The notes: a model not told the origin generated them from the letters alone. A stretch of 64,000 nt of DNA from Quadrisphaera sp. DSM 44207 (GCF_900101335.1 NZ_FNKA01000001.1:62001-126000), one strand, 5' to 3'. Shown: positions 34,386 to 42,413, counted from the stretch's first letter. Made by a program: numbers and translations.

Positions 34386-35951
34386 TCAGGCGCCCGGCTC
34401 CGCTCGCACCGCTCCGGCCCGCACCGCCTCGGCCTGCACCGCCTCCACCTGCACCGCCTCGGCCCGCACCGCGTGCGCCAGGACGGCGACCGCCCGGTCG
34501 ACGTCGGCCGCGGTGGCGCTGCCGTAGCCGAGGACGACGCCCTGCGCCGCCGCGGCGCCCTGCGGCAGCGGCCGCACGCGGTACTCGTCGAGGTCCGCCA
34601 CCCGCAGGCCGGCGGCTCCCGCCCGCGCGACCACCCGGGCCGCACGGGCGCCGGGCGGCAGCTCGAGGACGGCGTGCAGCCCGCCGTCCAGGCCGCGCAG
34701 CCGCACGCCCGGCGCCTGCTGCGCCAGGCGCCGGGTCAGGTGCGCGCGCGTGCGGGCGTGGTCGCGGCGGCAGCGCGCGACGTGGCGCCGCAGCCCGCCG
34801 GCCGCCAGGTACGCCGCGAGCGCCTGCTGGTCGACGCCGCTGACGACCGTGCCGAGGTCGGTGCGCGCGTCCCGCAGCGCCGGCCGCAGCCACGGCGGGG
34901 CGACGAGGTACCCGATCCGCAGCCACGGGGTGAGGACCTTGGAGAAGGTCCCCACGTGCACGGTGCGGCCGGCGCGGTCCAGACCGGCCAGGGCCGGCAG
35001 CGGGGCGACGTCGAAGCGGAACTCGCTGTCGTAGTCGTCCTCCACCACCACGGCGTCGCAGCGCTCGGCCCACGCCAGCAGCGCCAGGCGGCGCGCGACC
35101 GGCATCCGCCCGCCGAGCGGGTACTGGTGGCTCGGGGTGGTCAGCACCGCGCGCGGGGCGCCGCGGCCGGTGGGCAGGGCGTCGACGACCAGCCCGTCGT
35201 CGTCGACCGGCACCGGCACCAGCGCGGCCCCGTGGCGGACGAGCGAGCGGCGGGCCGCGGGGTGGCCTGGGTCCTCGACGGCGACGGACTCCCCGCGCAG
35301 CGGCAGCGCCCACGCCAGCAGGGACAGCGCCTCGCTCGTGCCGGCCGTGACGACCACGTCGTCGGGGTCGGCGGCCAGGCCGCGGGCGGCGCGCAGGTGC
35401 GCGGCCACCTCCTCGCGCAGGCGCGGCAGGCCCAGGGACGGCGGCTCCCACGTCGGCGGGGCGGCGGCGGTGGCGGCGCGCCAGGCCCGCTGCCACGCCG
35501 GGTCGGCGAGGCGGGCGGTGCCGGGCTGGCCCGGGCGCAGGTCGAGGACGGCGGGCGGGCGCGGTGCAGCGGCCGGCGGGCTCGAGGGCGCGGTCGCCGT
35601 GCCGGATCGCGCAGAGGGCACAGGCGGCACAGGCGGCACAGGCGGCGCGGACGGCGAGGGCAGCAGGGACGGGGCGGACGGCGCGGGTGAGGAGGCGGTG
35701 AGGTAGGTGCCGGACCCGTGGCGGGCCTGCAGGTGTCCCTCGCCGTCCAGCTGCTCGTAGGCGGCGACCACCGTGCTGCGGGCGACGCCGAGGCGCCGCG
35801 CGAGCAGCCGCGTCGGGGGCATCCGGCTCCCCGGCGGCAGCAGCCCGGTCGAGGCCGCCTCCCGCAGCCCGGCCGCGAGCTGCAGGTGCAGCGGAACGGC
35901 GGTCGAGCGGTCGAGCGCGAGCGGCAGGTCCAGGTCGGCGGCGGGTCGCAC
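34386..35951 (-). CDS. MocR/PdxR-family regulator (GntR HTH + aminotransferase-like domain)
   Basis: A 521-residue protein. GTG 35951 is used because GAGGAGGAGG stands directly before it. The N-terminal GntR helix-turn-helix reads PPTRLLARRLGVARSTVVAAYEQL; a Pro/Ala/Ser linker follows; then the fold-type I aminotransferase domain with VVEDDYDSEFRF and the PLP-lysine motif GTFSKVLTPWLRIGY. The C-terminus has imperfect AEAV repeats from a 15-bp repeat. PdxR members sense PLP and control vitamin B6 genes. It is divergent from a flavin-binding gene related to PNP oxidase, its likely target. Confidence 0.88.
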   Translation of the reverse strand: MRPAADLDLPLALDRSTAVPLHLQLAAGLREAASTGLLPPGSRMPPTRLLARRLGVARSTVVAAYEQLDGEGHLQARHGSGTYLTASSPAPSAPSLLPSPSAPPVPPVPPVPSARSGTATAPSSPPAAAPRPPAVLDLRPGQPGTARLADPAWQRAWRAATAAAPPTWEPPSLGLPRLREEVAAHLRAARGLAADPDDVVVTAGTSEALSLLAWALPLRGESVAVEDPGHPAARRSLVRHGAALVPVPVDDDGLVVDALPTGRGAPRAVLTTPSHQYPLGGRMPVARRLALLAWAERCDAVVVEDDYDSEFRFDVAPLPALAGLDRAGRTVHVGTFSKVLTPWLRIGYLVAPPWLRPALRDARTDLGTVVSGVDQQALAAYLAAGGLRRHVARCRRDHARTRAHLTRRLAQQAPGVRLRGLDGGLHAVLELPPGARAARVVARAGAAGLRVADLDEYRVRPLPQGAAAAQGVVLGYGSATAADVDRAVAVLAHAVRAEAVQVEAVQAEAVRAGAVRAEPGA

Positions 35952-35971
35952 GCCCTCCTCCTCGGCCTCGG

Positions 35972-36019
35972 AGTGGTCTGGCGGATCGGCGCGGCAGTGG
36001 CCCTGTCGCGCGGTCCACT
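35972..36019. promoter_or_regulatory. Candidate MocR/PdxR binding half-sites
   Basis: AGTGGTC (35972-35978), AGTGGCC (35996-36002) and the inverted copy GGTCCACT (36012-36019) lie between the divergent regulator and flavoprotein genes. The first two are direct repeats 24 bp apart. Repeated half-sites in the divergent region are typical of PdxR regulators. Confidence 0.45.
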
Positions 36020-36040
36020 GTGGCACCGAGGATCTCCGCC

Positions 36041-36706
36041 GTGGAACCCCTCCCCCTCACCGACCGCACCCGCGTCACCCGGCTCGCGCAGCGCCAGGTC
36101 ACCGACCGCGCCGCGCTGCACGCCCTGCTCGACGAGGCGCTCGTCGCGCACGTCGCCGTGGTGCGCGACGGCGGGCCCGTCGTGCTGCCGCTCGGCTGCG
36201 CCCGCGACGGCGACGCGCTGCTGCTGCACGGCTCCACCGGCGGCGGGCTCCTGCGCGAGGCCGCCGCCGGAGCGCCGCTGGCGGTGTCGGTGACGCTCCT
36301 CGACGGCCTCGTCGTCGCCCGGTCGCTGTTCGACAGCTCGATGAACTACCGCAGCGCCCTCGTGCTCGGGCGTGCGGAGGTCCTGCGCGGCGAGGAGCAG
36401 GAGCGGGCGCTGCTCGTCCTCTCCGAGCACCTGCTGCCCGGCCGCTGGTCCGAGGTGCGGCCCGCGAGCCCCCGCGAGCGCGCCGCCACGCTGGTGCTGC
36501 GCGTGCCGCTGGCCGAGGCGAGCGTCAAGGTGCGCGCCGCGGGGGCGAGCGCCGCGGACGACGACGGCGAGGACCGGGCCGCGTGGGCGGGCGTCGTCCC
36601 GCTCGCGCTGCGCGCCGGGACCCCCGCGCCCAACCCCGAGGTGCCGGCGTCCGTGCCGGTGCCCCCGAGCGTGCGGGGGCTGCTCGCGCGGCACGGGAGC
36701 GGCTGA
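36041..36706 (+). CDS. Pyridoxamine 5'-phosphate oxidase-family flavin-binding protein
   Basis: A 221-residue split-barrel flavoprotein. It shows AHVAVVRDGGPVVLPLGCARDGDALLLHGSTGGG and MNYRSALVLGRAEVL in short conserved blocks, as in the flavin-nucleotide-binding group of PNPOx-like proteins. GTG 36041 is preferred, because the in-frame GTG 36020 touches the last regulator half-site. It may be a heme- or B6-related oxidase or a simple FMN/F420-binding reductase. Divergence from a PdxR regulator supports a B6 link. Confidence 0.75.
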   Translation: MEPLPLTDRTRVTRLAQRQVTDRAALHALLDEALVAHVAVVRDGGPVVLPLGCARDGDALLLHGSTGGGLLREAAAGAPLAVSVTLLDGLVVARSLFDSSMNYRSALVLGRAEVLRGEEQERALLVLSEHLLPGRWSEVRPASPRERAATLVLRVPLAEASVKVRAAGASAADDDGEDRAAWAGVVPLALRAGTPAPNPEVPASVPVPPSVRGLLARHGSG

Positions 36707-36765
36707 GCCGGACGCCGGCGACGAGCGCGCGCGCGTGCCCGTGCTTGTGCCCGTGCCGGAGCGGA

Positions 36766-36912
36766 TCAGCGCGGTGGCAGCGCCCCGACCGCCTCGACGG
36801 GAACCGCAGCCGCCGGCACGGCGACCAGGGCCAGCCGCGCTCCCTCCCGGGCGTCGTCCGCGGCGGGGACGACGACCCGCCTGCGCAGCGCGTCGTCTCG
36901 GTCGTCGGTCAC
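36766..36912 (-). CDS. Possible small protein next to rnpB (48 aa)
   Basis: A short frame from GTG 36912 to TGA 36766. Codons end almost entirely in G or C (RRRVVVPAADDAREGARLAL), and a weak AGG lies just before the start. It has no recognisable domain. It fills part of the 301-nt stretch between the flavoprotein gene and rnpB, where nothing else is seen. It may be chance, so confidence is low. Confidence 0.35.
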   Translation of the reverse strand: MTDDRDDALRRRVVVPAADDAREGARLALVAVPAAAVPVEAVGALPPR

Positions 36913-37007
36913 CTGGTCAGGGTGGCGAGCGCGGTGCGGGGCGACAAGCACCCGAGGGGGCCGGTCACCCGCCTGGCGGGTCGGTCCGCCGGCGGAGCGG
37001 GGTGGTG

Positions 37008-37449
37008 CGGACGAGTCAGCCTGTACGCCGGGTCCTGTCCCCGCGGCCGGTCGCCCGGCCGCGGGTGGCGGCCATCCATCTCGGGACGCCGTCGCCGACG
37101 TCCTCGCGCGGCCGGGCCCCGGGCTCGCGCCCGTGGTCCGGCCGCCGTAGCGGCCTACCCGGGAGCTCGGGCGGGCAGCCCTCGAGCGCTCCCTGTCTGG
37201 CCTTGCTCCGGGTGGGGTTTGCCGAGCCACCCCCGTCACCGGGGGTGCTGGTGGTCTCTTGCACCACCGTTTCACCCTTGCCGCACGACCTCCCGGAGGA
37301 GGTCGCGAGGCGGTCTGTTCTCTGTGGCACTGTCCCGCGGGTCGCCCCGGGTGGGTGTTGCCCACCACCCCGCCCTGCGGAGCCCGGACGTTCCTCGGCA
37401 GGTCGCGCCTCGCGACGCGCCTGACGCGGCCGCCCGGCTGACTCGTCCG
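37008..37449 (-). ncRNA. rnpB: RNase P RNA, bacterial class A
   Basis: The minus strand begins CGGACGAGTCAGCC and ends GGCTGACTCGTCCG, the paired P1 helix of RNase P RNA. Inside are the conserved parts of the catalytic RNA: GAGGAACGTCCGGGCTCC near the 5' end, ACAGTGCCACAGAGAACAG, AGGGTGAAACGGTGGTGCAAG and the 3' part ACCCGGCGTACAGGC. About 442 nt is normal for actinobacterial class A RNA. It is the catalytic RNA that trims tRNA 5' ends. Open frames crossing it are not genes. Confidence 0.95.
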
Positions 37450-37457
37450 CACCGGCG

Positions 37458-37479
37458 AGTCTAGTGCTCGTCCTAGGCT
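37458..37479. promoter_or_regulatory. Divergent -10 boxes for rnpB and yaaA
   Basis: On the minus strand TAGACT (37458-37463) lies 8 nt before the rnpB 5' end. On the plus strand TAGGCT (37474-37479) lies 8 nt before yaaA GTG 37488. The two boxes are 10 bp apart, so the promoters face away from each other and overlap. Confidence 0.55.
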
Positions 37480-37487
37480 CGGACGCC

Positions 37488-38267
37488 GTGATCGTCCTGC
37501 TGCCGCCGTCCGAGCGCAAGACCCCGGCGACGCGGGGAGCGGCGCTCGACCTCGCCTCGCTGCACCACCCCGAGCTCACCCCGGCGCGCGAGCAGGTGCT
37601 CACGGCGCTGGAGGAGGCCAGCGCCTCCTGCGACGCCGCGCAGGTGCTCGGCACCGGCGCCTCGCTGGTCGCGGAGGTCCAGCGCAACACCCGCTGGCGC
37701 ACCGAACCGGCCCAGGACGTGCGCCGCCTGTACTCCGGCGTCCTCTACGACGCGCTCGACCTGCGCGGCCTGCCCCGCGGGGCGGCGGCCCGGGCGGCGG
37801 CGTCGGTGCGGGTGCTCTCCGCGGCCCACGGCCTGCTCGCCCCGGGTGACCGGGTGCCCGCCTACCGCCTGGCGATGGACGTCGACCTGCCCGGCACCGG
37901 CCCGCTCGCGGCCTTCTGGCGCGAGCACCTGACGCCCGTGCTCGACGCGATGGCCGCGGAGGCGGAGCAGGTCGTCGTGGACTGCCGATCCGCCGCCTAC
38001 GCCGCCGCCTGGCGACCGCCGCGGGCGCTCGCCGAGCGCGTGGTCGCGGTGCGGGTGCTGCGCGAGCAGGACGGGCGGCGCAGCGTCGTCTCCCACGGGG
38101 CCAAGCACGCGCGCGGGCTCGTGGCGCGGCACCTGCTCACCCGCCGCGGCGCGGCGCCGAAGGACGCCGAGCGGCTGGCGCGCGCCGTCGCCGAGGCCTT
38201 CGCCTGCGAGCTCTCCCCCGCCGTTCCCGGCCGTTCGCGCACCCTGGACGTCGTCGTCCGCGACTGA
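37488..38267 (+). CDS. yaaA: Peroxide-stress protein YaaA (DUF328/UPF0246)
   Basis: A 259-residue protein beginning VIVLLPPSERKT, the family's N-terminal motif, with RRLYSGVLYDALD, the SAAHGLLAPGDRVPAYRLAMD block and a basic end (SHGAKHARG). In E. coli YaaA limits free iron and DNA damage during peroxide stress. GTG 37488 is set by the motif and by the -10 box 8 nt before it. Confidence 0.88.
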   Translation: MIVLLPPSERKTPATRGAALDLASLHHPELTPAREQVLTALEEASASCDAAQVLGTGASLVAEVQRNTRWRTEPAQDVRRLYSGVLYDALDLRGLPRGAAARAAASVRVLSAAHGLLAPGDRVPAYRLAMDVDLPGTGPLAAFWREHLTPVLDAMAAEAEQVVVDCRSAAYAAAWRPPRALAERVVAVRVLREQDGRRSVVSHGAKHARGLVARHLLTRRGAAPKDAERLARAVAEAFACELSPAVPGRSRTLDVVVRD

Positions 38268-38320
38268 TCCGCTCTCCCGGCCGCACTCCCTGCGCTCCTA
38301 GGCGCCCTGCGCGCGTCGAT

Positions 38321-38370
38321 CATGGGGTTCCGGTGCGCTGCTGCGGCGTGTCGCCGCACGCAGCCCCATG
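38321..38370 (+). other. Nested hairpin covering the first start codon of the alpha/beta hydrolase
   Basis: CATGGGG (38321-38327) pairs with CCCCATG (38364-38370), and inside it TGCGGCG (38342-38348) pairs perfectly with CGCCGCA (38352-38358) around a 3-nt loop. The ATG at 38368 is thus in the stem. AGCCCCATGGCG is repeated at 38393-38404, offering a second pairing partner. Confidence 0.5.
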
Positions 38371-39414
38371 GCGACGAGCGTCGAGCGCATCGAGCCCCAT
38401 GGCGGTGCGCGCGGCCCCGACGGGGTAAGCGTGGCGCACCCGACGCTTCCGGAGGTGCTCGACGTGCTCCCCAGGACCCCTGCGCTCACCGCCACCGCCG
38501 CCGCCGCTGCTGCCGCTGCCGTGACCGGCCGGTCCGTGGCCGTCACCCGGGACCCCGGCCGCGAGGACGAGGACGGGGCCGCGGCGCGGGTGCCGGCACC
38601 TCGCGCCGTCCACCGGGTGCCCACCACCGGCGGCGCCTCGCTCCACGTCGTGGAGTGGGGCCAGGCCCGCGGCAGGCCCGTGGTGCTCGCCCACGGGTAC
38701 ACCGCGACCCACGGGGACTGGCTGCCGGTGGTGCCGGGCCTGCTGGCCGCCGGCCGCCGGGTCCTCGCGCTTGACCTGCCCGGGCACGGCCGCTCCTCGC
38801 GCGGGAGAGGCCGCCTCGACGTGGGCCGGCTCGCCGACGCCGTCCAGGCGGTGCTGGAGCACCTGGACCTGCGCGACGCCGTGCTGGGCGGTCACTCCCT
38901 CGGGGGGACGGCGGCCCTCGCCCTCGCCGCCCGCGACCCCGCGCGGGCCGCCGAGCGCGTGCGGGCCCTGGTGACGGTCGCCGCGCCGCCGCAGTTCCGG
39001 CGCCCGCCGGAGGTCGGCACCATCGCCTTCGGGGCCAGCCCGCTGACCCCGGCCCTGCTGGACGCCCGGGCCAGCGGGCGCCTGCTGGTGCGGCTGCAGA
39101 TCGTCGGCCCCGGCGCCGCACCCGAGGTGGTCGACGCGGTGAGGCGCCGCTGGTCCGCGTGCCCGCTGCCGACGCGGTGGGCCTGCGCCCGCGGCGTCCT
39201 CGGCGCCGACCTGCGGCCCCTGCTGCCCGCCGTGCCGGTTCCCGTCACCGCCGTCGCGGGCGGCGCGGACCGCATCTGCCCCCCGTCGAGGGCGCACCTG
39301 ATCGCCGACCGCGTGCCCCGCGGGCGGGCGGTCGTCCTGGACGGCGCGGGGCACGCCACTCCGCTGGAGCGCCCCGCCGAGGTCACCGCCGCCCTGCTCG
39401 AGGCCGCGGGCTGA
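38368..39414 (+). CDS. Alpha/beta hydrolase
   Basis: A 348-residue alpha/beta-fold hydrolase. It has an Ala-rich head (residues ~40-60), the oxyanion HGYTATHGDW, DLPGHGRSS, the nucleophile elbow GGHSLGG with Ser, and the final catalytic His in DGAGHATPLERP. ATG 38368 lies in a hairpin; GTG 38431 is an in-frame alternative that would remove 21 unconserved residues. Substrate unknown, perhaps an ester or lactone. Confidence 0.82.
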   Translation: MATSVERIEPHGGARGPDGVSVAHPTLPEVLDVLPRTPALTATAAAAAAAAVTGRSVAVTRDPGREDEDGAAARVPAPRAVHRVPTTGGASLHVVEWGQARGRPVVLAHGYTATHGDWLPVVPGLLAAGRRVLALDLPGHGRSSRGRGRLDVGRLADAVQAVLEHLDLRDAVLGGHSLGGTAALALAARDPARAAERVRALVTVAAPPQFRRPPEVGTIAFGASPLTPALLDARASGRLLVRLQIVGPGAAPEVVDAVRRRWSACPLPTRWACARGVLGADLRPLLPAVPVPVTAVAGGADRICPPSRAHLIADRVPRGRAVVLDGAGHATPLERPAEVTAALLEAAG

Positions 39415-39440
39415 GCCTCGGGCTGGGGCTGCGCCGAGCC

Positions 39441-39464
39441 CTGCGCTGGGGCCTGCGCTGGGGC
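39441..39464. repeat. 12-bp tandem duplication
   Basis: CTGCGCTGGGGC is repeated twice exactly between the convergent hydrolase and RNase H genes. Confidence 0.85.
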
Positions 39465-39466
39465 CG

Positions 39467-40291
39467 CTACGGCAGGACGAGCGCCTGCGCGACGACCACG
39501 CGCTGGCCGTCGAAGGCCACCGCCGGGCTCCCGTGCAGCTGGTAGCCCTCGGCCAGCGCCCGGCTCACCCGCTCGCAGAAGGCCCGGTCGTCCGGTCCCG
39601 TGAGCACGCGGTAGCGCAGCCGCTCCCCCGCACCGGGAGCGCGGGCGTCCGGCTCCTCCGCCGGCTCCTGGCCGGGCTCGGGCGCGAGCCCGCGCGGCGG
39701 CATCACCTCCGCCGCCACCGCCTGCGCGGCGAGCGCCTCGAACCCGGAGGCGTCCTCGCCCTCGGCATCCCCGCCGGACGGCTCCGAGGAACCGGCGGAG
39801 GAACCGGCGGAGGAGCCGGACGAGGAGCCGGACGCGGAGCCGGCACCGCCGCGGCGCTGCCACGGGCGCCCCTGCGCCGCGGCGTCCATGGCCTCGTTCG
39901 CCAGCCGGTCGGCGTCCTCGTTGCGCGCCCTCGGCACCCAGGCGTACGTCACGCGCCCCGCCGGCAGGACGCCGCGCGCCTCGCGGACGAGGCGGCGCAT
40001 GTCCTCGTGCTTGACCTGCCAGCGCCCCGACATCTGCTCGACCACCAGGCGGCTGTCCATGCGCACCTCCACCTGCGCCTGCGGGTCGATCTCCGCCGCG
40101 GCGCGCAGGCCCGCGAGCAGCCCGGAGTACTCGGCGACGTTGTTGGTGGCCGTCCCGATCGCCGCGGCGTGCTCGGCGAGGACCTGCCCGGTCTCCGCGT
40201 CGCGCACCAGCGCGCCGTAGCCGGCGGGCCCGGGGTTGCCGCGCGAGCCGCCGTCCGCCTCGACGACGAGGCGCCGCCCACCGGCGCTCAC
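39467..40291 (-). CDS. RNase HI fused to a DUF1737 domain
   Basis: A 274-residue protein. Residues ~1-135 form type 1 RNase H with the four catalytic acids in VEADGGSRGNPG, AEYSGLLAG, RMDSRLVVEQMSG and NEDADRLANEA. A Ser/Gly linker follows. The last ~50 residues, RYRVLTGPDDRAFCERVSRAL and GYQLHGSPAVAFDGQRV, are a DUF1737 domain. The related mycobacterial gene Rv2228c has a phosphatase domain in that place instead. It degrades RNA in RNA-DNA hybrids; the extra domain's role is unknown. GTG 40291 overlaps the zinc-ribbon gene's stop by 4 nt. Confidence 0.88.
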   Translation of the reverse strand: MSAGGRRLVVEADGGSRGNPGPAGYGALVRDAETGQVLAEHAAAIGTATNNVAEYSGLLAGLRAAAEIDPQAQVEVRMDSRLVVEQMSGRWQVKHEDMRRLVREARGVLPAGRVTYAWVPRARNEDADRLANEAMDAAAQGRPWQRRGGAGSASGSSSGSSAGSSAGSSEPSGGDAEGEDASGFEALAAQAVAAEVMPPRGLAPEPGQEPAEEPDARAPGAGERLRYRVLTGPDDRAFCERVSRALAEGYQLHGSPAVAFDGQRVVVAQALVLP

Positions 40292-41040
40292 GCCCGACCC
40301 TCCGCGCCCTCGGGCACGCGGACGAGGATGCGGCCGCACTCCTCGCAGCGCACGACCTCGTCGCGCTCAGCCCTCCGGATCCGGGTGAGCTCGACCGGGT
40401 TCAGCTGCAGCCGGCACCCGCCGCAGCGGTCTCCCTGCAGCGGGGCCGCACCCAGCCCGCCCGAGCTCTCGCGCACGCGCTCGTAGAGCGCGACCAGCCC
40501 GGCGTCCAGGCCCTGCACCGCGCCGGCGCGCTGCAGGCGCAGCTGCTCGGCCTCCGCGTCGATCGCGGTGGTCGCCGTGTCGCGCGCGGCGACGAGGCGG
40601 GTGCGCTCCGCCTCCAGCTGCGCGGCCTGCTGCTCCAGGTCGGCCGCGGCCGCCTGCGCCTGCTCCAGGCGCTCCATGACCTCCAGCTCCACGTCCTCGA
40701 GGTCGCTCTGGCGCCGCGCGAGCGCCTCGGAGTCCTTCACCAGCGCCTGCAGGTCCTTGGCGGTGCCCGTGCCCGCCGCCAGCCGCGCGGCGTCGCGCGC
40801 GGCGCGGGTGCGCACCTGCTCCACGTCCTGCTCGGCGCGCACCAGCTCGCGCTGCACGTCCGAGGCGAGGGTGCGGGCCGCGACGAGCCGGTCGCGCACG
40901 GTGGCGCGCCGCTGCTCCAGCTCGGCCAGCGCGGCGTGCTCGGGCAGGGCGCGGCGCCGGTGCGCGAGCTGGGCCAGCCTCGTGTCGAGCGCCTGGACGC
41001 CGAGCAGCCGGCGCTGGTCGGTCGCGGGGGCGGTGGTCAC
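40288..41040 (-). CDS. Coiled-coil protein with C-terminal C4 zinc ribbon (Rv2229c-like)
   Basis: A 250-residue protein. Residues ~10-190 are a long helical coiled coil rich in Ala, Glu and Arg; the end holds a zinc ribbon with CGGC and CEECG, in GDRCGGCRLQLNP and VVRCEECGRILVR. This is the conserved actinobacterial family of Rv2229c, adjacent to RNase H and a Nif3-like gene as here. Possible partner of nucleic acids or of the Nif3 protein; function is not settled. Confidence 0.87.
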   Translation of the reverse strand: MTTAPATDQRRLLGVQALDTRLAQLAHRRRALPEHAALAELEQRRATVRDRLVAARTLASDVQRELVRAEQDVEQVRTRAARDAARLAAGTGTAKDLQALVKDSEALARRQSDLEDVELEVMERLEQAQAAAADLEQQAAQLEAERTRLVAARDTATTAIDAEAEQLRLQRAGAVQGLDAGLVALYERVRESSGGLGAAPLQGDRCGGCRLQLNPVELTRIRRAERDEVVRCEECGRILVRVPEGAEGRA

Positions 41041-41083
41041 GTCGGGCCTCCTGGGCGGTGGGCGGGCGCGGCGCCGGTGCGGG

Positions 41084-42253
41084 TCACCGGACGGGGCCCT
41101 CGGTGCTGGCGACGTGGAAGGTCCACGGGTCGGTGCGGCGCTGGCTGACCGTCGTCGTCACGGACGCGCCCCGCTCGGCCAGCGCCGCCGAGAGGCGCTC
41201 CGCGGCGCCGTTGAGCCACGGCCACTCGCTCGCCCAGTGGGCGACGTCGACGAGGTAGGGCGGCCCGCCGCCGGCAGCCTCGCGGGCCTCGGACGCCGGG
41301 TGGTGGCGCAGGTCGGCGGTGACGAGGACGTCGGCGCCGCTGGCCCGAGCCGCACCGAGCAGGCCGTCACCGGCGCCGCCGCAGACGGCGACCCGCTCCA
41401 CGAGCGCGTCCGGGTCCCCGCTGGCGCGCACCCCGCCCGCCGTGGCGGGCAGCGCGTCGGCGACCACCTGCGCGAACGCCCGCAGGCTCACCGGCCGCTC
41501 GAGCACCCCGACCCGGCCCAGCCCGCGCGGGGCGGACCACGGCGCCAGCTCGAGGACGTCGAAGGCCGGCTCCTCGAACGGGTGCGCCGCGCGCAGCGCC
41601 GCCAGCACCGCCTCCCGCCGCGCCCGCGGCAGCACCACCTCCAGGCGCTCCTCCGCCACCTGCTCGCGGCGCCCGACCTCCCCGACGGCGGGGTCGGCGC
41701 CGGGGCCGGGCACGAAGGTGCCGGTGCCGGACGTCGTCCACGCCACCCGCTCGTACTGCCCGACGCCGCCCGCGCCGGCGGCGGCCAGGGCGTCGAGCAG
41801 GGCGCCCGCGCCCTCGCGCGGGAGGAAGACGACGAGCTTGTCGGTCGGCTCCGACGGCGCCGCGGACAGCGGCACGAGGTCGGTCAGCCCCAGCACCCGG
41901 GCGAGGGCGTCGGAGACGCCCGGGCGGGCGGAGTCGGCGTTGGTGTGCGCGGCGTACAGGGCGCAGCCGGCGCGCACGAGGTCGTGGACGACGCGGCCCT
42001 TGGGGGTGTCCGCCGCCACCGAGTGCACCCCGCGCAGCAGCAGCGGGTGGTGCACGAGCAGCAGGTCGGCGCCCGCCGCGACGGCCTCGGCGGCCACGTC
42101 GGCGGTCGGGTCGACGGCGAGCAGGATCCGCTCCACCGGCGCCCGCGGGTCCCCGCACACCAGCCCCACGCGGTCCCAGTCGGCCGCCCACCGCGGCGGG
42201 TAGAGCCGCTCCAGGACGGCGACGACATCGGCGACCGTGGGGGCGGGGCTCAC
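41084..42253 (-). CDS. Nif3-like dinuclear metal centre protein
   Basis: A 389-residue protein of the YbgI/NIF3 family. It has the metal-ligand motifs LLVHHPLLLRG and AAHTNADSA, a central PII-like insert (residues ~135-230), and the C-terminal VTADLRHHPASEA with more ligands. Members form hexamers with a metal pair; some hydrolyse nucleotides or help GTP cyclohydrolase-like steps, but the role is unknown. The three-gene order with the zinc ribbon and RNase H genes is conserved in actinobacteria. Confidence 0.9.
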   Translation of the reverse strand: MSPAPTVADVVAVLERLYPPRWAADWDRVGLVCGDPRAPVERILLAVDPTADVAAEAVAAGADLLLVHHPLLLRGVHSVAADTPKGRVVHDLVRAGCALYAAHTNADSARPGVSDALARVLGLTDLVPLSAAPSEPTDKLVVFLPREGAGALLDALAAAGAGGVGQYERVAWTTSGTGTFVPGPGADPAVGEVGRREQVAEERLEVVLPRARREAVLAALRAAHPFEEPAFDVLELAPWSAPRGLGRVGVLERPVSLRAFAQVVADALPATAGGVRASGDPDALVERVAVCGGAGDGLLGAARASGADVLVTADLRHHPASEAREAAGGGPPYLVDVAHWASEWPWLNGAAERLSAALAERGASVTTTVSQRRTDPWTFHVASTEGPVR

Positions 42254-42259
42254 CCGCGC

Positions 42260-42265
42260 AGGCTA
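42260..42265 (-). promoter_or_regulatory. -10 box TAGCCT for the leaderless Nif3-like gene
   Basis: On the minus strand TAGCCT lies 6 nt before GTG 42253 and no Shine-Dalgarno is present. Confidence 0.5.
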
Positions 42266-42287
42266 CCGGCGCGCCGGGCGGCCCTCG

Positions 42288-42360
42288 TGGGCCCGGCCGG
42301 GTTCGAACCGGCGACGTCCGCGGTGTAAGCGCGGTGCTCTACCAGCTGAGCTACGGGCCC
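42288..42360 (-). tRNA. tRNA-Val (anticodon TAC)
   Basis: A complete 73-nt cloverleaf on the minus strand. The acceptor stem is GGGCCCG with CGGGCCC, the D arm is GCTC-AGCTGGTA-GAGC, the anticodon stem CCGCG/CGCGG holds loop CTTACAC with TAC at the centre, and the T arm is GCCGG-TTCGAAC-CCGGC. Discriminator base A; CCA is not encoded. It reads valine GTA and probably GTG codons. Confidence 0.96.
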
Positions 42361-42374
42361 GGGTGCGGTGCGAC

Positions 42375-42413
42375 CGCCACGGCCGCCGGGGTGACCCAGC
42401 GGCGGCCGTGGCG
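42375..42413 (-). terminator. Hairpin terminator of the DUF3052 gene
   Basis: CGCCACGGCCGCCG (42375-42388) and CGGCGGCCGTGGCG (42400-42413) form a perfect 14-bp stem with an 11-nt loop, downstream of the DUF3052 stop and just upstream of the tRNA. Confidence 0.6.

Noticed and set aside
36766-37452. Long open frame on the minus strand across the RNase P RNA.
   Set aside because: The region folds as class A RNase P RNA with conserved sequence blocks; the frame is open only because of high GC content.
42375-42413. Perfect 14-bp inverted repeat by the tRNA as an insertion-sequence end or attachment site.
   Set aside because: There is no transposase, integrase or tRNA-end duplication nearby; its position after the DUF3052 stop fits a terminator.
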